The notes under the pieces were generated by a model. The model did not search any database and was not told the DNA's origin. It saw only the letters and a list, made by a program, of their open reading frames with translations. A stretch of DNA of 64,000 nt from Roseateles terrae (GTDB lineage Bacteria > Pseudomonadota > Gammaproteobacteria > Burkholderiales > Burkholderiaceae_C), in NCBI RefSeq assembly GCF_014192155.1, contig NZ_JACHXO010000005.1, positions 62,001-126,000 of the forward strand, written 5' to 3'. Both the position numbers and the translations under genes were made by a program. The first letter of the stretch is position 1. Each line of letters starts with the position of its first letter. Below, piece by piece: positions 34,203-42,520 of this stretch.

Positions 34203-37200
34203 TCAACCGCGCCGAACCAGCGCCAGACGTTCCATCAATCGATCGATGTCCACCGGCTTGGGCAGATGGTCGTCGAATCCGGCGGCAATGGCGGCGTCGC
34301 GGTCCTGCAGCGTGGCCAGTCCGCTCAAGGCAATCGCCATCATGCGGATGGAGGCCGACCCATCCGCGCCATTGAGGGCACTGCCCACCTCCGCAGGCCT
34401 GTCAGCCGCAGCGGATGCGGTGGAGGCTGCGACCGTTCCGGAACCTCCTGCGCCGGCCCCCGCGCCGCGCCGCTGATGCTCCTGATTGCGCAATTCGCGA
34501 ATCAGCGCATAACCATCGGTCCCCGGCATCGCCACATCGCTCACCAGCGCATCGAAGCGGTGGATGGCCAGCAGGTCTCTCGCCGCCGCCACCGACCCGG
34601 CGGTCATGACCGTTGCGCCCGCCATTCGAAGCACCTGCTCCAGTGCCTCCAGCCCCTGGCTGTCATCGTCCACCAGCAGCAGTTGCATGCCGGTCAGGTC
34701 GGACTGTCCGGCGGGGGGCTCCGGCGCGGCCAGCGTCAGATCCTGACCCAGTTCCACCGCCGGGAAACGCACCGTCAGGCGGGTGCCCCGGCCGGTGCCA
34801 TCACTGTGCGCGGCCACGGTGCCGCCATGCGCCACCACCAGATGCCGCACGATCGACAGGCCCAGTCCCAGCCCGCCATATTCGCGGGTGCGGCTGATGT
34901 CCGATTGCGTGAATCGATCAAACAGGTGCGGCAGCAAATCGGGGCTGACGCCAATGCCGGTATCCGCCACCGCCAGTTCAATCATCGTTCCGACCCGGTT
35001 CAGGCTCAGCGTGATGCGCCCGCCCGCCGGCGTGAACTTCAAGGCATTGCCCAGGAGGTTGGACACCACCTGCTGCACCCGTCGCGGATCGCCCTGCACC
35101 CGCAAGGTGTCTTGCAGGCCGGAAGCCACCAGCGTCAGCTGCTTGGCCTGCGCAGTCGGCATCAGGCCTTCAATCACGGCGCGCGCACTGGCGGCCAGAT
35201 CAATCGGCCGCATTTCGAGTGCGAGGTGGCCGGATGTGATGCGGGACACGTCCAGCAGGTCGTCAATCAGTTGCGCCTGCGCCTGGCAGTGCTTGAGGAT
35301 GGTGGCCACCGCGCGGCCGGTGGAGGCTTCGCTCAAGGTGTGCCGCTCATGGGCCTGCCGCAACACCGAAGCCCATCCTGCAATCACGTTCAAGGGCGCC
35401 CGCAGTTCGTGCGACACCATGCCCAGGAAGTCGTCCTTGGCGGTGTTGGCGCGCTCGGCGTCCACCCGGGCATCCTGCGCCTGATCCAGGGCACGTTTGA
35501 GCTGATGAATATCCTGGAAGGCAATGACTGCGCCGTCAATCCGGTCGTCGGCGGTGCGGTAGGCCCGCACATTGACCATCCACCAGCGCTCTTCATTGTC
35601 CTGATACTCGTGTTCGACCGGGGTCAGCCCCTGCACGGCCGCCTGCACCAGCTGTTCCAGATCGCCCAGCGAGAAACGGTTGCTGACGGCGCTCAGTGGC
35701 TGGCCGATGTGGTCGGCGGACAGGCCGAACAGCTGCGCCGCCTGGGGCGAGGCATGGCGGAGCTTGAGCTGCCGGTCCAGCAGGACGACCGGCAGAGGAA
35801 TGCCTTCCACCAGGTTGGTCAGGTCGTCATTGACCACGTCCAGTTGATCATTGCGGGACTTGAGCTCTTCATTCAGGGACACCAGTTCCTGGTTGGCCGA
35901 TTCAAGCTCCTGCTTGGCGCTCTGCAGTTCTTCGTTGGCGCTCTGCAGTTCCTCATTGGTGCTGAGCATTTCCTCATTGGCGGTGCGCAGCTCCTCATTG
36001 GCGGATTCGAATTCAATGACGACCGTCTTGAGCTGGGCCTGGGTGGCTTCCAGTTCATCGGACAGCGTCGTGACCGTGCGCTCCAGTTCGTCCACCCGCG
36101 CGCGGGGCGGCTGGCTCGGCAGCACGATGGTCGGGCTGGTCTCATCCACCTGCGGCGCAAGCGTCACCAGGAAATGTGGCAGCGGTGCCTGGGTGTCCAC
36201 CGGCAGCACTTCCAGCACATAACGCCGTTCCATGAACTGCACCCGATCCCGGCGGACCGGACTCGCGGTGCGTTTGGCTTCAATCAGGGCCGTCCGCACC
36301 GGCACATTGAGTTCGGAATGCAGCAGGCGGGGCAGCGCGAGGGTCGCTTCCCCGGTGGCCGGCGAAATGAAGGCCGCCACGTCGCCGCGGAACTGCACCA
36401 CATCGCCATTGGCGTCCACAACAAAACCCGGCGGCACATAACGAGCCATGGCCACCCGGGTGATGGCGTCGTTCATCATGTCCGGCGCCGGTGGTTGGAC
36501 AGGGCGCGGCGCGGTTCCTTCACTGGCCCAGGGTCGCAGCGCATCGATCGGGAACAGCGGGCGATGACGCCGTGCCGAGGTGAGTTTGCGGTAGAGATGC
36601 GGCGCGCCGGCGTGTTCGAAGCCATCCGCCAGCGACGCGGCCTCCGCGCGGCCAAGAATGAGCAGGCCATCGGGCCGGCAGGCGTAATGCAGCACCTCCA
36701 GGACATGCTGCTGCGCTTCCTTGCGCAGGTAGATCATCATGTTGCGGCAACTGATCAGACCCATGCTGGAGAACGGCGCATGGCTGAGCAGGTTGTGTCG
36801 CGCGAAGACGCACATCTCCCGCAGGTCCTTGCTGACCAGATAACCGGTGGGCGTGGCATTGAATGCGCTGGCCCGGAAGGGCTCGGGGACGGATTCCACA
36901 GCCGCCGCGCTGTAACGGCCGGCTCGGGCGGTCTCGATCGACGCCTCATTGATGTCGGTCCCGAAGATCTGCACCCGCCGATTCACCCCTTCCGTCTGCA
37001 ATGCATCCCGCAGCAGCATGGCAATGGTGTAGACCTCTTCCCCGGTGGAACAGGCCGGCACCCAGATGCGGATGGGATCGTGCTGCAATTCCAGCAGCTT
37101 TGGAATCACCGTCTGGCGCAGCACATTCACGAATTCCGCGTCCCGGAAGAAAGCGGTGACGCCGATCAACACGTCGTCCCGCAATGACGCTGCCTCCTGC

Positions 37201-38081
37201 GCGTCGGAACGCAGCAATTGCAGATAGGCGGGAACGTCGCGGTTCTTCTGCAGCAGCACACGGCGCAGGAAGCGGCGGCGAAGGTTCACGTCCTTCACAT
37301 AGCCCAGGTTCACGCCGGTCTTCTGCTGCACGATGCCCAGCGCGGTGTCCAATGCATCGGCATTGGTTTCCATCGGCCCGTCATCGGTGTCATGCGCCGG
37401 ATCGCCGAAACGTCGCACCAGCGCCGGCGCGATGTCGGCCGGCGGCAGCACCTGCTCCACGAGTCCGGTGTTGATGGCCGCAGTCGGCATGCTGTCATGC
37501 TCGGCGCTGTTGGGCGCCTGGGCAATCACCAGACCGCCGGCTGATCGAAGGTCCGCCAGTCCATCGGCGCCATCGCGGCCGGAGCCTGAGAGGATCACAG
37601 CGGCGGCATGCACGTCTGGATCCTGCGCCAGCGAAGCCAGGCAGACATCGAGCGGCAGATGAGGCCCCGGCTGGCGACGCGTCAGGCGGAAGTGACCGTC
37701 CAGCGCATGCACCAAGGCGTTTTCCGGCAGGACATAGACGTGGTCGTGCTCGATCTTGGTGAACTGCTGCAAGCGCTGCACCGGCAGCTCGGTGCGTGTC
37801 TGCAGCAGTTCGTGCAGATGCGATTCGATGTCAGGCGGGAGGTGGGTGATGACGAGCACCGCAAAACCGGGCGCGCGTGGCAACCCGGCGAGGACGGTAC
37901 TCAACACTTCAATGCTTCCGGCCGAGCCGCCCAGCACCACGACTCGCACGACGGGATTCTGGTCTGGCTCCACCCGATGCCCCTTGCAGATATGACTTTT
38001 TGGCGGCCAGAGTCTACCGTTCTCACGGCCTCCGGGCGTTAGCGTTGGTGCGGGGTCTGCGCGGCCTCTGGACCGCTCCAT
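34203..38081 (-). CDS. CheB-CheR-coiled coil-PAS-histidine kinase-receiver hybrid protein
   Basis: The 1292-residue protein joins six modules. CheB methylesterase ~45-225 has Ser53 in GGSAG, His80 and Asp170. CheR methyltransferase ~240-500 has the SAM motif WVPACSTGEEVYTIA. A long coiled coil spans ~660-755 (NEELQSANEELQ pattern). PAS covers ~756-865. The HisKA/HATPase kinase ~880-1110 has His891 in MVSHELRAPLN and an N box NLLGNALKF. The receiver ~1133-1290 has Asp1182 and Lys1275. A ~45-residue Gly/Ala/Ser insertion splits the receiver at ~1202-1247. The start is uncertain; a GTG at 37973 would remove 36 residues. Target and signal are unknown; such proteins are usually independent of the classical Che array. 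Confidence 0.93.
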   Translation of the reverse strand: MERSRGRADPAPTLTPGGRENGRLWPPKSHICKGHRVEPDQNPVVRVVVLGGSAGSIEVLSTVLAGLPRAPGFAVLVITHLPPDIESHLHELLQTRTELPVQRLQQFTKIEHDHVYVLPENALVHALDGHFRLTRRQPGPHLPLDVCLASLAQDPDVHAAAVILSGSGRDGADGLADLRSAGGLVIAQAPNSAEHDSMPTAAINTGLVEQVLPPADIAPALVRRFGDPAHDTDDGPMETNADALDTALGIVQQKTGVNLGYVKDVNLRRRFLRRVLLQKNRDVPAYLQLLRSDAQEAASLRDDVLIGVTAFFRDAEFVNVLRQTVIPKLLELQHDPIRIWVPACSTGEEVYTIAMLLRDALQTEGVNRRVQIFGTDINEASIETARAGRYSAAAVESVPEPFRASAFNATPTGYLVSKDLREMCVFARHNLLSHAPFSSMGLISCRNMMIYLRKEAQQHVLEVLHYACRPDGLLILGRAEAASLADGFEHAGAPHLYRKLTSARRHRPLFPIDALRPWASEGTAPRPVQPPAPDMMNDAITRVAMARYVPPGFVVDANGDVVQFRGDVAAFISPATGEATLALPRLLHSELNVPVRTALIEAKRTASPVRRDRVQFMERRYVLEVLPVDTQAPLPHFLVTLAPQVDETSPTIVLPSQPPRARVDELERTVTTLSDELEATQAQLKTVVIEFESANEELRTANEEMLSTNEELQSANEELQSAKQELESANQELVSLNEELKSRNDQLDVVNDDLTNLVEGIPLPVVLLDRQLKLRHASPQAAQLFGLSADHIGQPLSAVSNRFSLGDLEQLVQAAVQGLTPVEHEYQDNEERWWMVNVRAYRTADDRIDGAVIAFQDIHQLKRALDQAQDARVDAERANTAKDDFLGMVSHELRAPLNVIAGWASVLRQAHERHTLSEASTGRAVATILKHCQAQAQLIDDLLDVSRITSGHLALEMRPIDLAASARAVIEGLMPTAQAKQLTLVASGLQDTLRVQGDPRRVQQVVSNLLGNALKFTPAGGRITLSLNRVGTMIELAVADTGIGVSPDLLPHLFDRFTQSDISRTREYGGLGLGLSIVRHLVVAHGGTVAAHSDGTGRGTRLTVRFPAVELGQDLTLAAPEPPAGQSDLTGMQLLLVDDDSQGLEALEQVLRMAGATVMTAGSVAAARDLLAIHRFDALVSDVAMPGTDGYALIRELRNQEHQRRGAGAGAGGSGTVAASTASAAADRPAEVGSALNGADGSASIRMMAIALSGLATLQDRDAAIAAGFDDHLPKPVDIDRLMERLALVRRG

Positions 38082-38222
38082 GGCATCGGCTCACGCCGAT
38101 TCAGGCTGTACGCCGTAGACCCGAGAGTGATGGGGCATGCGGCATGCCCGAGAGCTCATGACGACAAGAATTCGACCGACTGCCGTTTGCGGACCGCACA
38201 GTCAGCGACGCTCGGATGGGGC

Positions 38223-38270
38223 GACGTCAGGCGTGACGTCAGGCGTGACGTCAGGCGTGACGTCAAGCGC
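38223..38270. repeat. Four 12-bp units containing the GACGTC palindrome
   Basis: GACGTCAGGCGT is present three times exactly and once as gacgtcaagcgc, in tandem, ending three bases before the repressor stop codon on the minus strand. The inner units extend to TGACGTCA. Non-coding, or trailing the repressor mRNA. Confidence 0.85.
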
Positions 38271-38273
38271 GAG

Positions 38274-38549
38274 TCATCGGAGGTAGGACTTCAACACCTT
38301 GGCCATGGCCTCTGTTTCGACCTGGCGGCTGTGCTCGTCCAGCGTCGGAGAGGCCAGGTGTTCCCGCAGATGCCCCTCCATGACCTCGGCCATGAGGCCA
38401 TTCACCGCGCCGCGGATGGCGGCGATCTGCTGGAGCACGTCCAGACAGTCCTCCTCGCCATCGACCGCGCGTTCCAGCGCCGCGGTCTGACCCTGGATGC
38501 GTCGGATCCGGCCCAGCAGCTTTTTCTTCCCGGTGATGGTGTGTGCCAT
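38274..38549 (-). CDS. dmeR: RcnR-type nickel/cobalt-sensing repressor (CsoR/RcnR/FrmR family)
   Basis: The 91-residue all-helical repressor has [19 protein letters not shown], the family core. The sequence carries His3 (MAHT), Cys35, His60 and His64, exactly the Ni/Co ligands of E. coli RcnR; FrmR-type formaldehyde sensors lack His3. Divergent transcription from a CDF exporter gene, with an RcnR-like operator between them, supports a Ni/Co derepression switch (DmeR-DmeF arrangement). Start at 38549; the longer frame to 38639 would cross the operator. A 12-bp repeat array follows the stop. Confidence 0.9.
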   Translation of the reverse strand: MAHTITGKKKLLGRIRRIQGQTAALERAVDGEEDCLDVLQQIAAIRGAVNGLMAEVMEGHLREHLASPTLDEHSRQVETEAMAKVLKSYLR

Positions 38550-38597
38550 GGACGTCGATTCTAGAGAGGCGTGACGGCGGAGGATGCCTGGGACAAT

Positions 38598-38614
38598 ATA
38601 CTGGGGGGGAGTAT
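38598..38614. promoter_or_regulatory. RcnR-type operator (TACT-G7-AGTA)
   Basis: ATACTGGGGGGGAGTAT at 38598-38614 matches the RcnR recognition pattern TACT-G6-N-AGTA described for E. coli. It lies between the divergent repressor (start 38549) and dmeF (start 38633), 18 bases from the dmeF ATG, so bound repressor would block dmeF transcription. Confidence 0.88.
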
Positions 38615-38632
38615 GCCAAAAGGATCTGCGCC

Positions 38633-39613
38633 ATGACATCCCCAGCCTCTCTTGCCCCGCATCAGCACACCCACGTCTTTGATGAGGGCAATCCGCTGGC
38701 GGAGCGCAACACCCGCTGGGCCGTGTTGCTGACCGTGGTGATGATGGTGGCGGAGATCGCCGGCGGTTATTTGTTCAATTCCATGGCATTGCTGGCGGAT
38801 GGGTGGCACATGAGTTCCCATGCGGTGGCATTGGGGGTCTCGGTGCTGGCCTACGGCGCCGCCCGGCGCTGGGCGAGGGACGGACGCTTCGCCTTTGGGA
38901 CATGGAAAATTGAAATCCTGGGCGGCTTCAGCAGTGCCCTGTTGCTGATCGGGGTGGCAGGTCTGATGGCCTTCCAATCGGTCGAACGGCTGATCTCACC
39001 CACGCCGATTCACTATTCACAAGCCGTGGCAGTGGCCGTCCTCGGGTTGGGGGTGAACCTGATCTGCGCGTGGCTGCTGCGCGGCGGTCACCATCACGGC
39101 CACGGCCACGGCCACGGCCACGGCCACGGGCATGGGCATGCTCATGAGAACGCCCATGACGATCACCACGATCACCACGACCTCAACCTCCGCGCTGCCT
39201 ACATCCACGTCCTGGCGGACGCCGCCACCTCGGTGCTGGCCATCGTGGCCCTGCTCGCCGGCTGGTATCTGGGACTGAGCTGGCTGGACCCGGTGATGGG
39301 CATCGTCGGCGCGGTGCTGGTGCTGGTGTGGGCGCGTGGGCTGGTCATCGACACCGGCCGAGTGCTGCTGGACGCCGAAATGGATGCGCCGGTGGTGCAG
39401 GAGGTCCGCGACGTGATCCAGGCCAGCCCCTGGCCGGCCACGATCACCGACCTGCATGTCTGGCGCGTCGGCCGCAGCCACTACGCCTGCATCCTGTCGG
39501 TGGTGACGGCGACTGACGCACGGCCGGAAGATTTCAAACAACTTCTGGCCGTTCATGAGGAATTGCGTCACATCACGGTCGAGGTGAACCGCGCCACAAT
39601 CGCGGCCCTATGA
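38633..39613 (+). CDS. dmeF: Cation diffusion facilitator, DmeF-like Ni/Co exporter
   Basis: The 326-residue inner-membrane antiporter has about six membrane segments. The transport-site signatures are [12 protein letters not shown] in TM2 and HVLADAATS in TM5. A long His-rich cytoplasmic loop ([10 protein letters not shown] then HDDHHDHHD) lies between TM4 and TM5, followed by a C-terminal ferredoxin-like domain ([19 protein letters not shown]). DmeF-type proteins export cobalt and nickel (family knowledge). Control by the divergent RcnR-type repressor is strongly supported by the operator. Its stop overlaps the start of a 46-residue gene (ATGA). Confidence 0.92.
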   Translation: MTSPASLAPHQHTHVFDEGNPLAERNTRWAVLLTVVMMVAEIAGGYLFNSMALLADGWHMSSHAVALGVSVLAYGAARRWARDGRFAFGTWKIEILGGFSSALLLIGVAGLMAFQSVERLISPTPIHYSQAVAVAVLGLGVNLICAWLLRGGHHHGHGHGHGHGHGHGHAHENAHDDHHDHHDLNLRAAYIHVLADAATSVLAIVALLAGWYLGLSWLDPVMGIVGAVLVLVWARGLVIDTGRVLLDAEMDAPVVQEVRDVIQASPWPATITDLHVWRVGRSHYACILSVVTATDARPEDFKQLLAVHEELRHITVEVNRATIAAL

Positions 39614-39750
39614 AAACCAACTATCTGCTCGCCGCCATCCTGGTCTCCAGCACTGTGGGGGCCTTCATCAGCAGCCGGTCGATGAAAACCGTCGCCTGCC
39701 TGATCTCTGCCGTGATCGCGCTCTACGCGTTGCTTCGTCAGGTCATCTGA
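39610..39750 (+). CDS. 46-residue membrane microprotein overlapping dmeF
   Basis: The ORF starts at the ATG overlapping the dmeF stop (ATGA at 39610-39613), implying translational coupling. It encodes [19 protein letters not shown], then SSRSMKT, then a second hydrophobic stretch VACLISAVIALYALL, ending in RQVI. Two short membrane helices joined by a basic turn are predicted. A terminator-like hairpin follows only six bases after its stop, so transcript architecture treats it as the last gene of the dmeF unit. I know no named homologue; a regulatory or stabilising partner of the exporter is the obvious guess. Confidence 0.65.
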   Translation: MKTNYLLAAILVSSTVGAFISSRSMKTVACLISAVIALYALLRQVI

Positions 39751-39755
39751 CCTGT

Positions 39756-39788
39756 CAAAGGGGGAGGTGGCTCTCAACCCCCTCTTTG
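39756..39788 (+). terminator. Probable terminator of the dmeF operon
   Basis: The arms CAAAGGGGG (39756-39764) and CCCCCTCTTTG (39778-39788) pair with a small bulge. The 3' arm ends in CTCTTTG. It directly follows the microprotein stop. Confidence 0.55.
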
Positions 39789-40042
39789 GAGCGTATGCAT
39801 CCGACAGCCTTGTTGTCCTGACGCATACCAGGGCCGCCGAGGCCCCAGGTCCCCGCGACACCTCTCTGTATCTCCTTGTTTTTGCAGGCATCCCGCCTGC
39901 CGGAACCGGATCAGCCGCCGTCCAGCCGGTGAGCGCCGACCGTCTGTCCAGAGGTCCTGGCGCCGCCCCGGGTACACCCTATGGTGGGATGGCACGTCCG
40001 ACGTCTGCGCCTGATAGTGGCGACATGAGGGGAGATCAAGAC

Positions 40043-40273
40043 ATGCGACATCGATTCGCCGCCCACCCGGTGGGTCATCAGCACCACCAGTTCAGCCTGG
40101 TGATGCAACGCATCCTGCGCCAGACCGAGTTGATGATGCAGCGCCGCCTGGCCGCGTCCGGTCAGGCCACTGACGCGGACCGTCCTTCGCTGGACGGACT
40201 GGAAGTGACCGAGTCCACCTGGGACGACTGGGCCGAAGCCGTCAGTCACCGGGACGACCGGGCAGGACGCTGA
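40043..40273 (+). CDS. Small hypothetical protein
   Basis: The 76-residue protein starts MRHRFAAHPVGHQHHQFSLV at 40043, eight bases after GGGGAGA at 40029-40035, a strong ribosome site. It is hydrophilic with a central helix (SLVMQRILRQTELMMQRRLA) and an acidic C-terminus with paired Trp residues (ESTWDDWAEAV). No family is recognised. Between the dmeF terminator and this gene, 254 bases hold nothing recognisable. Confidence 0.6.
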   Translation: MRHRFAAHPVGHQHHQFSLVMQRILRQTELMMQRRLAASGQATDADRPSLDGLEVTESTWDDWAEAVSHRDDRAGR

Positions 40274-40331
40274 ACCTGCGTCCGAGACGTCGCCAGCGTG
40301 GGCCCTCGCCGGCTCGTGAGGCGGCTGAGCG

Positions 40332-40889
40332 TCAGGCGTCCTGCCTGGCAAACCGGATGGACGCTGCGGGCGCAGTCGCCATCCGGGGTCCAAAATTCTG
40401 CAGGTGACTGAGGATACGGGTGTGATGGGCAGAGATTTGCGCCGCCGTCAGCTCGCCATCGTCGATGGTGCTGTGTCCGTCTGACACCAGCGTCACGTCA
40501 TACCCCGACGACAAGGCACGCCGCACGGTCGTGTCCACACAGTAATCGCTCTGCAATCCACCGATCACCAGGTGGCGAATGCCGAGCATGCGCAGCAGCG
40601 CATCCAGATCGGTGCGGTGAAACGAGTCGGCCGCCGTCTTGCGGATGCGCGGCTCTCCCGGCTGGGCGTCGAGCCGGCTGTCCAGTTGCCAGGCTTCGCT
40701 GCCGTGTTGCAGTCCGCCTTCTTCGTTCTCTTCATGCTGCACAAAAAGCACGGGAACGCTGGCGGCGCGCGCGTCGCGAATCAGGCCGTTGAGCCGTTCA
40801 ATGACGTTTTCAATGTCAAAACAGGCATAGCGTCCATGGCACAGCAGGTGCTGAACGTCGATGATCATCAGGGCAGTGCGATGGGCCAT
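40332..40889 (-). CDS. Isochorismatase-like cysteine hydrolase
   Basis: The 185-residue protein has the full catalytic triad of the family: Asp11 in MIIDVQ, Lys84 in RIRKTAADSF and Cys117 in LQSDYCVDTT. The cis-peptide segment GGLQSDYC is typical. Members hydrolyse isochorismate, nicotinamide, ureidoacrylate or N-carbamoyl compounds. The stand-alone domain with no neighbour gives no substrate. It is complete at both ends. Confidence 0.9.
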   Translation of the reverse strand: MAHRTALMIIDVQHLLCHGRYACFDIENVIERLNGLIRDARAASVPVLFVQHEENEEGGLQHGSEAWQLDSRLDAQPGEPRIRKTAADSFHRTDLDALLRMLGIRHLVIGGLQSDYCVDTTVRRALSSGYDVTLVSDGHSTIDDGELTAAQISAHHTRILSHLQNFGPRMATAPAASIRFARQDA

Positions 40890-40950
40890 GGCGTGGAAGA
40901 CCCGGGCGGGTCTGCAGATGCATCCAGCTCGCCAGCATACGACGGGCTGG

Positions 40951-40985
40951 ACGCCGAATCACGCCGAATCACGCCGAATCACGCC
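40951..40985. repeat. 10-bp tandem repeat, three and a half copies
   Basis: ACGCCGAATC is repeated exactly three times (40951-40980), then ACGCC. It lies in the 145-base gap upstream of the isochorismatase-like gene and downstream of the L,D-transpeptidase gene. Confidence 0.9.
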
Positions 40986-41034
40986 ATCTGGCACGATTGC
41001 GGAAACGGCGGCTCAGGCTTGTGGCGGAGCGATC

Positions 41035-41892
41035 TCAGGTCGGCATGCCGGCCTGGGCCCGCTTCATCTGCTCACTGAAGACCTGTTCCATCGATTTCTT
41101 TTCCGGCAGCACGTACACGATGCCGCCGCGCTTGCCCATGATCGGCCACAGCTGGCTTTCAAAGAACTTCACCGGCATGTTGATGCAGCCGTAGCTGATG
41201 CGGTTGTCCTTGGGTGTGGGCGTGGCCAGTCGCTCGAGGCGACGCTCGGCGGGATTGGTCGGACGGACGCGGTGCATGGAGACCGCAGCCTCATAGTCCA
41301 CCCACAACACATCCTCATTCATGGCGTTTCGTCCAGGCTGTGCGACGAACCGGCCGGCAGCGGTGGTGCGCTCCGACGGCTTCACTTCAGCAATGGGACG
41401 CAGCCCAATGCCGGCGACGCTGTCGTCCCCGGCGGCGTAACCCAGTAGCACAGGGGTGGCACCGGCAAGTTTCCCATCCGGGTAGAACACAAACACCTGC
41501 GCCTGACGCTTGTCGAGGATCGCAAACGGCCGACCGCCGTGGTCGTATCCGGCCATGACCCAACCGGCGAGCTGGCGCGCCTGCGAGGACGCTTTCACCT
41601 TGCCGAAATCGGCCTTGCCGCCCAGGACCATGCGCGGCCGGGGCGGAATGGCGCCCGCGGCGCGCTGCGGGCCCTGTGTCTGAACGACATCAGGCTGCTG
41701 CACGGCACGGGCTTCTCTCATCACATATCTCGCCGCCGGCCAGGCAATGGCCGCGGCGACCAGTCCCAAGGCCAGACCCTGGGCGGCCCACACCACGTTG
41801 TCTCGAAGCGAGCCGGCCGCCGGCGGCGCCGGTGTGCCGGAATCATCTGCGGTGGAATCACCGCTGGAATATCCGCTTGATGCTCGCAGCAT
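41035..41892 (-). CDS. L,D-transpeptidase (YkuD)-family membrane-anchored protein
   Basis: The 285-residue protein has a cytoplasmic N-tail, one membrane anchor (~33-55) and a periplasmic domain. The catalytic motif is SMHRV (His207) followed by RISYGCINM (nucleophile Cys236), as in enzymes that cross-link or anchor to peptidoglycan. Family members form 3-3 cross-links or attach lipoproteins. GYAAGDDSVAGIG in the beta region differs from the typical peptidoglycan-binding LDTs, so the exact role is open. It precedes the isochorismatase-like gene on the same strand. Confidence 0.83.
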   Translation of the reverse strand: MLRASSGYSSGDSTADDSGTPAPPAAGSLRDNVVWAAQGLALGLVAAAIAWPAARYVMREARAVQQPDVVQTQGPQRAAGAIPPRPRMVLGGKADFGKVKASSQARQLAGWVMAGYDHGGRPFAILDKRQAQVFVFYPDGKLAGATPVLLGYAAGDDSVAGIGLRPIAEVKPSERTTAAGRFVAQPGRNAMNEDVLWVDYEAAVSMHRVRPTNPAERRLERLATPTPKDNRISYGCINMPVKFFESQLWPIMGKRGGIVYVLPEKKSMEQVFSEQMKRAQAGMPT

Positions 41893-41944
41893 GGGACCCC
41901 CTCTTCAGGATCAGGCGCTCAGGACTGAGTCCGGCGACCGGACC

Positions 41945-42337
41945 TTAGTTGCGGTCAGCGCGAGGAGCAGGCGTACCGGCCGAGGTCGGCTCGGTGGGCA
42001 GCGGGTCCTGCTGCGAAGCAGCATTCTGGTTTTGCCAGGTGTTGTCCTGGGTCTGCATCTGCTGGTTGGACGGCGCCGAGTTCGATTGCGACTCGCTGTA
42101 GGTCTGCTGCTGCGGATTGGCAGCGCTGGCAGCCGGATCCTGCGACCGGGCCATGCTCTGCTCAGCCGGCACGGCCTGCTGCGACGGGTCCGTCATTTGC
42201 GACGATTGCTGTTGCTGCGTGGTCTGGGTTTGGGTGGCATCAGTCGCATTTTCGGTTTGCGCATAAGCCAGACCCAGCACGCTCGCAAAAGCGGTCAGGG
42301 CGACGGCACCGGTCACAAGGGATTTGGTCGGGTTCAT
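41945..42337 (-). CDS. Secreted Gln/Asn/Ser-rich low-complexity protein
   Basis: The 130-residue protein has a signal peptide ~1-26 (MNPTKSLVTGAVALTAFASVLG, cut after AYA). The mature part is almost entirely polar and probably disordered: TQTQTTQQQQSSQM, then NPQQQTYSESQSNSAPSNQQMQTQDN. There is no recognised domain. It lies 52 bases upstream of the L,D-transpeptidase gene on the same strand. The two may be co-transcribed, which would place it in the periplasm near the cell wall. Confidence 0.7.
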   Translation of the reverse strand: MNPTKSLVTGAVALTAFASVLGLAYAQTENATDATQTQTTQQQQSSQMTDPSQQAVPAEQSMARSQDPAASAANPQQQTYSESQSNSAPSNQQMQTQDNTWQNQNAASQQDPLPTEPTSAGTPAPRADRN

Positions 42338-42520
42338 CAGTCTCTCCTTTAGGCTTGAATTGGCTTGCCGATCGCTGGATCGGGTAGGACTAACTGTGGA
42401 CCTTCCAACGGCGCTTGTGAGTGGGTCGAAGCCGTCAGCGCCTGTAGGACAAAGGGAAGCTTTCAGTTCGATACATGGAGGACGTTCACTGTTCTCCCTG
42501 CGGCGCGCTCCCGCTCAATG

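Noticed and set aside
34098-37187. 1029-codon plus-strand frame antiparallel to the CheB-CheR-kinase gene
   Set aside because: The minus strand carries six recognisable domains; this frame is Gln/His/Arg-rich shadow sequence.
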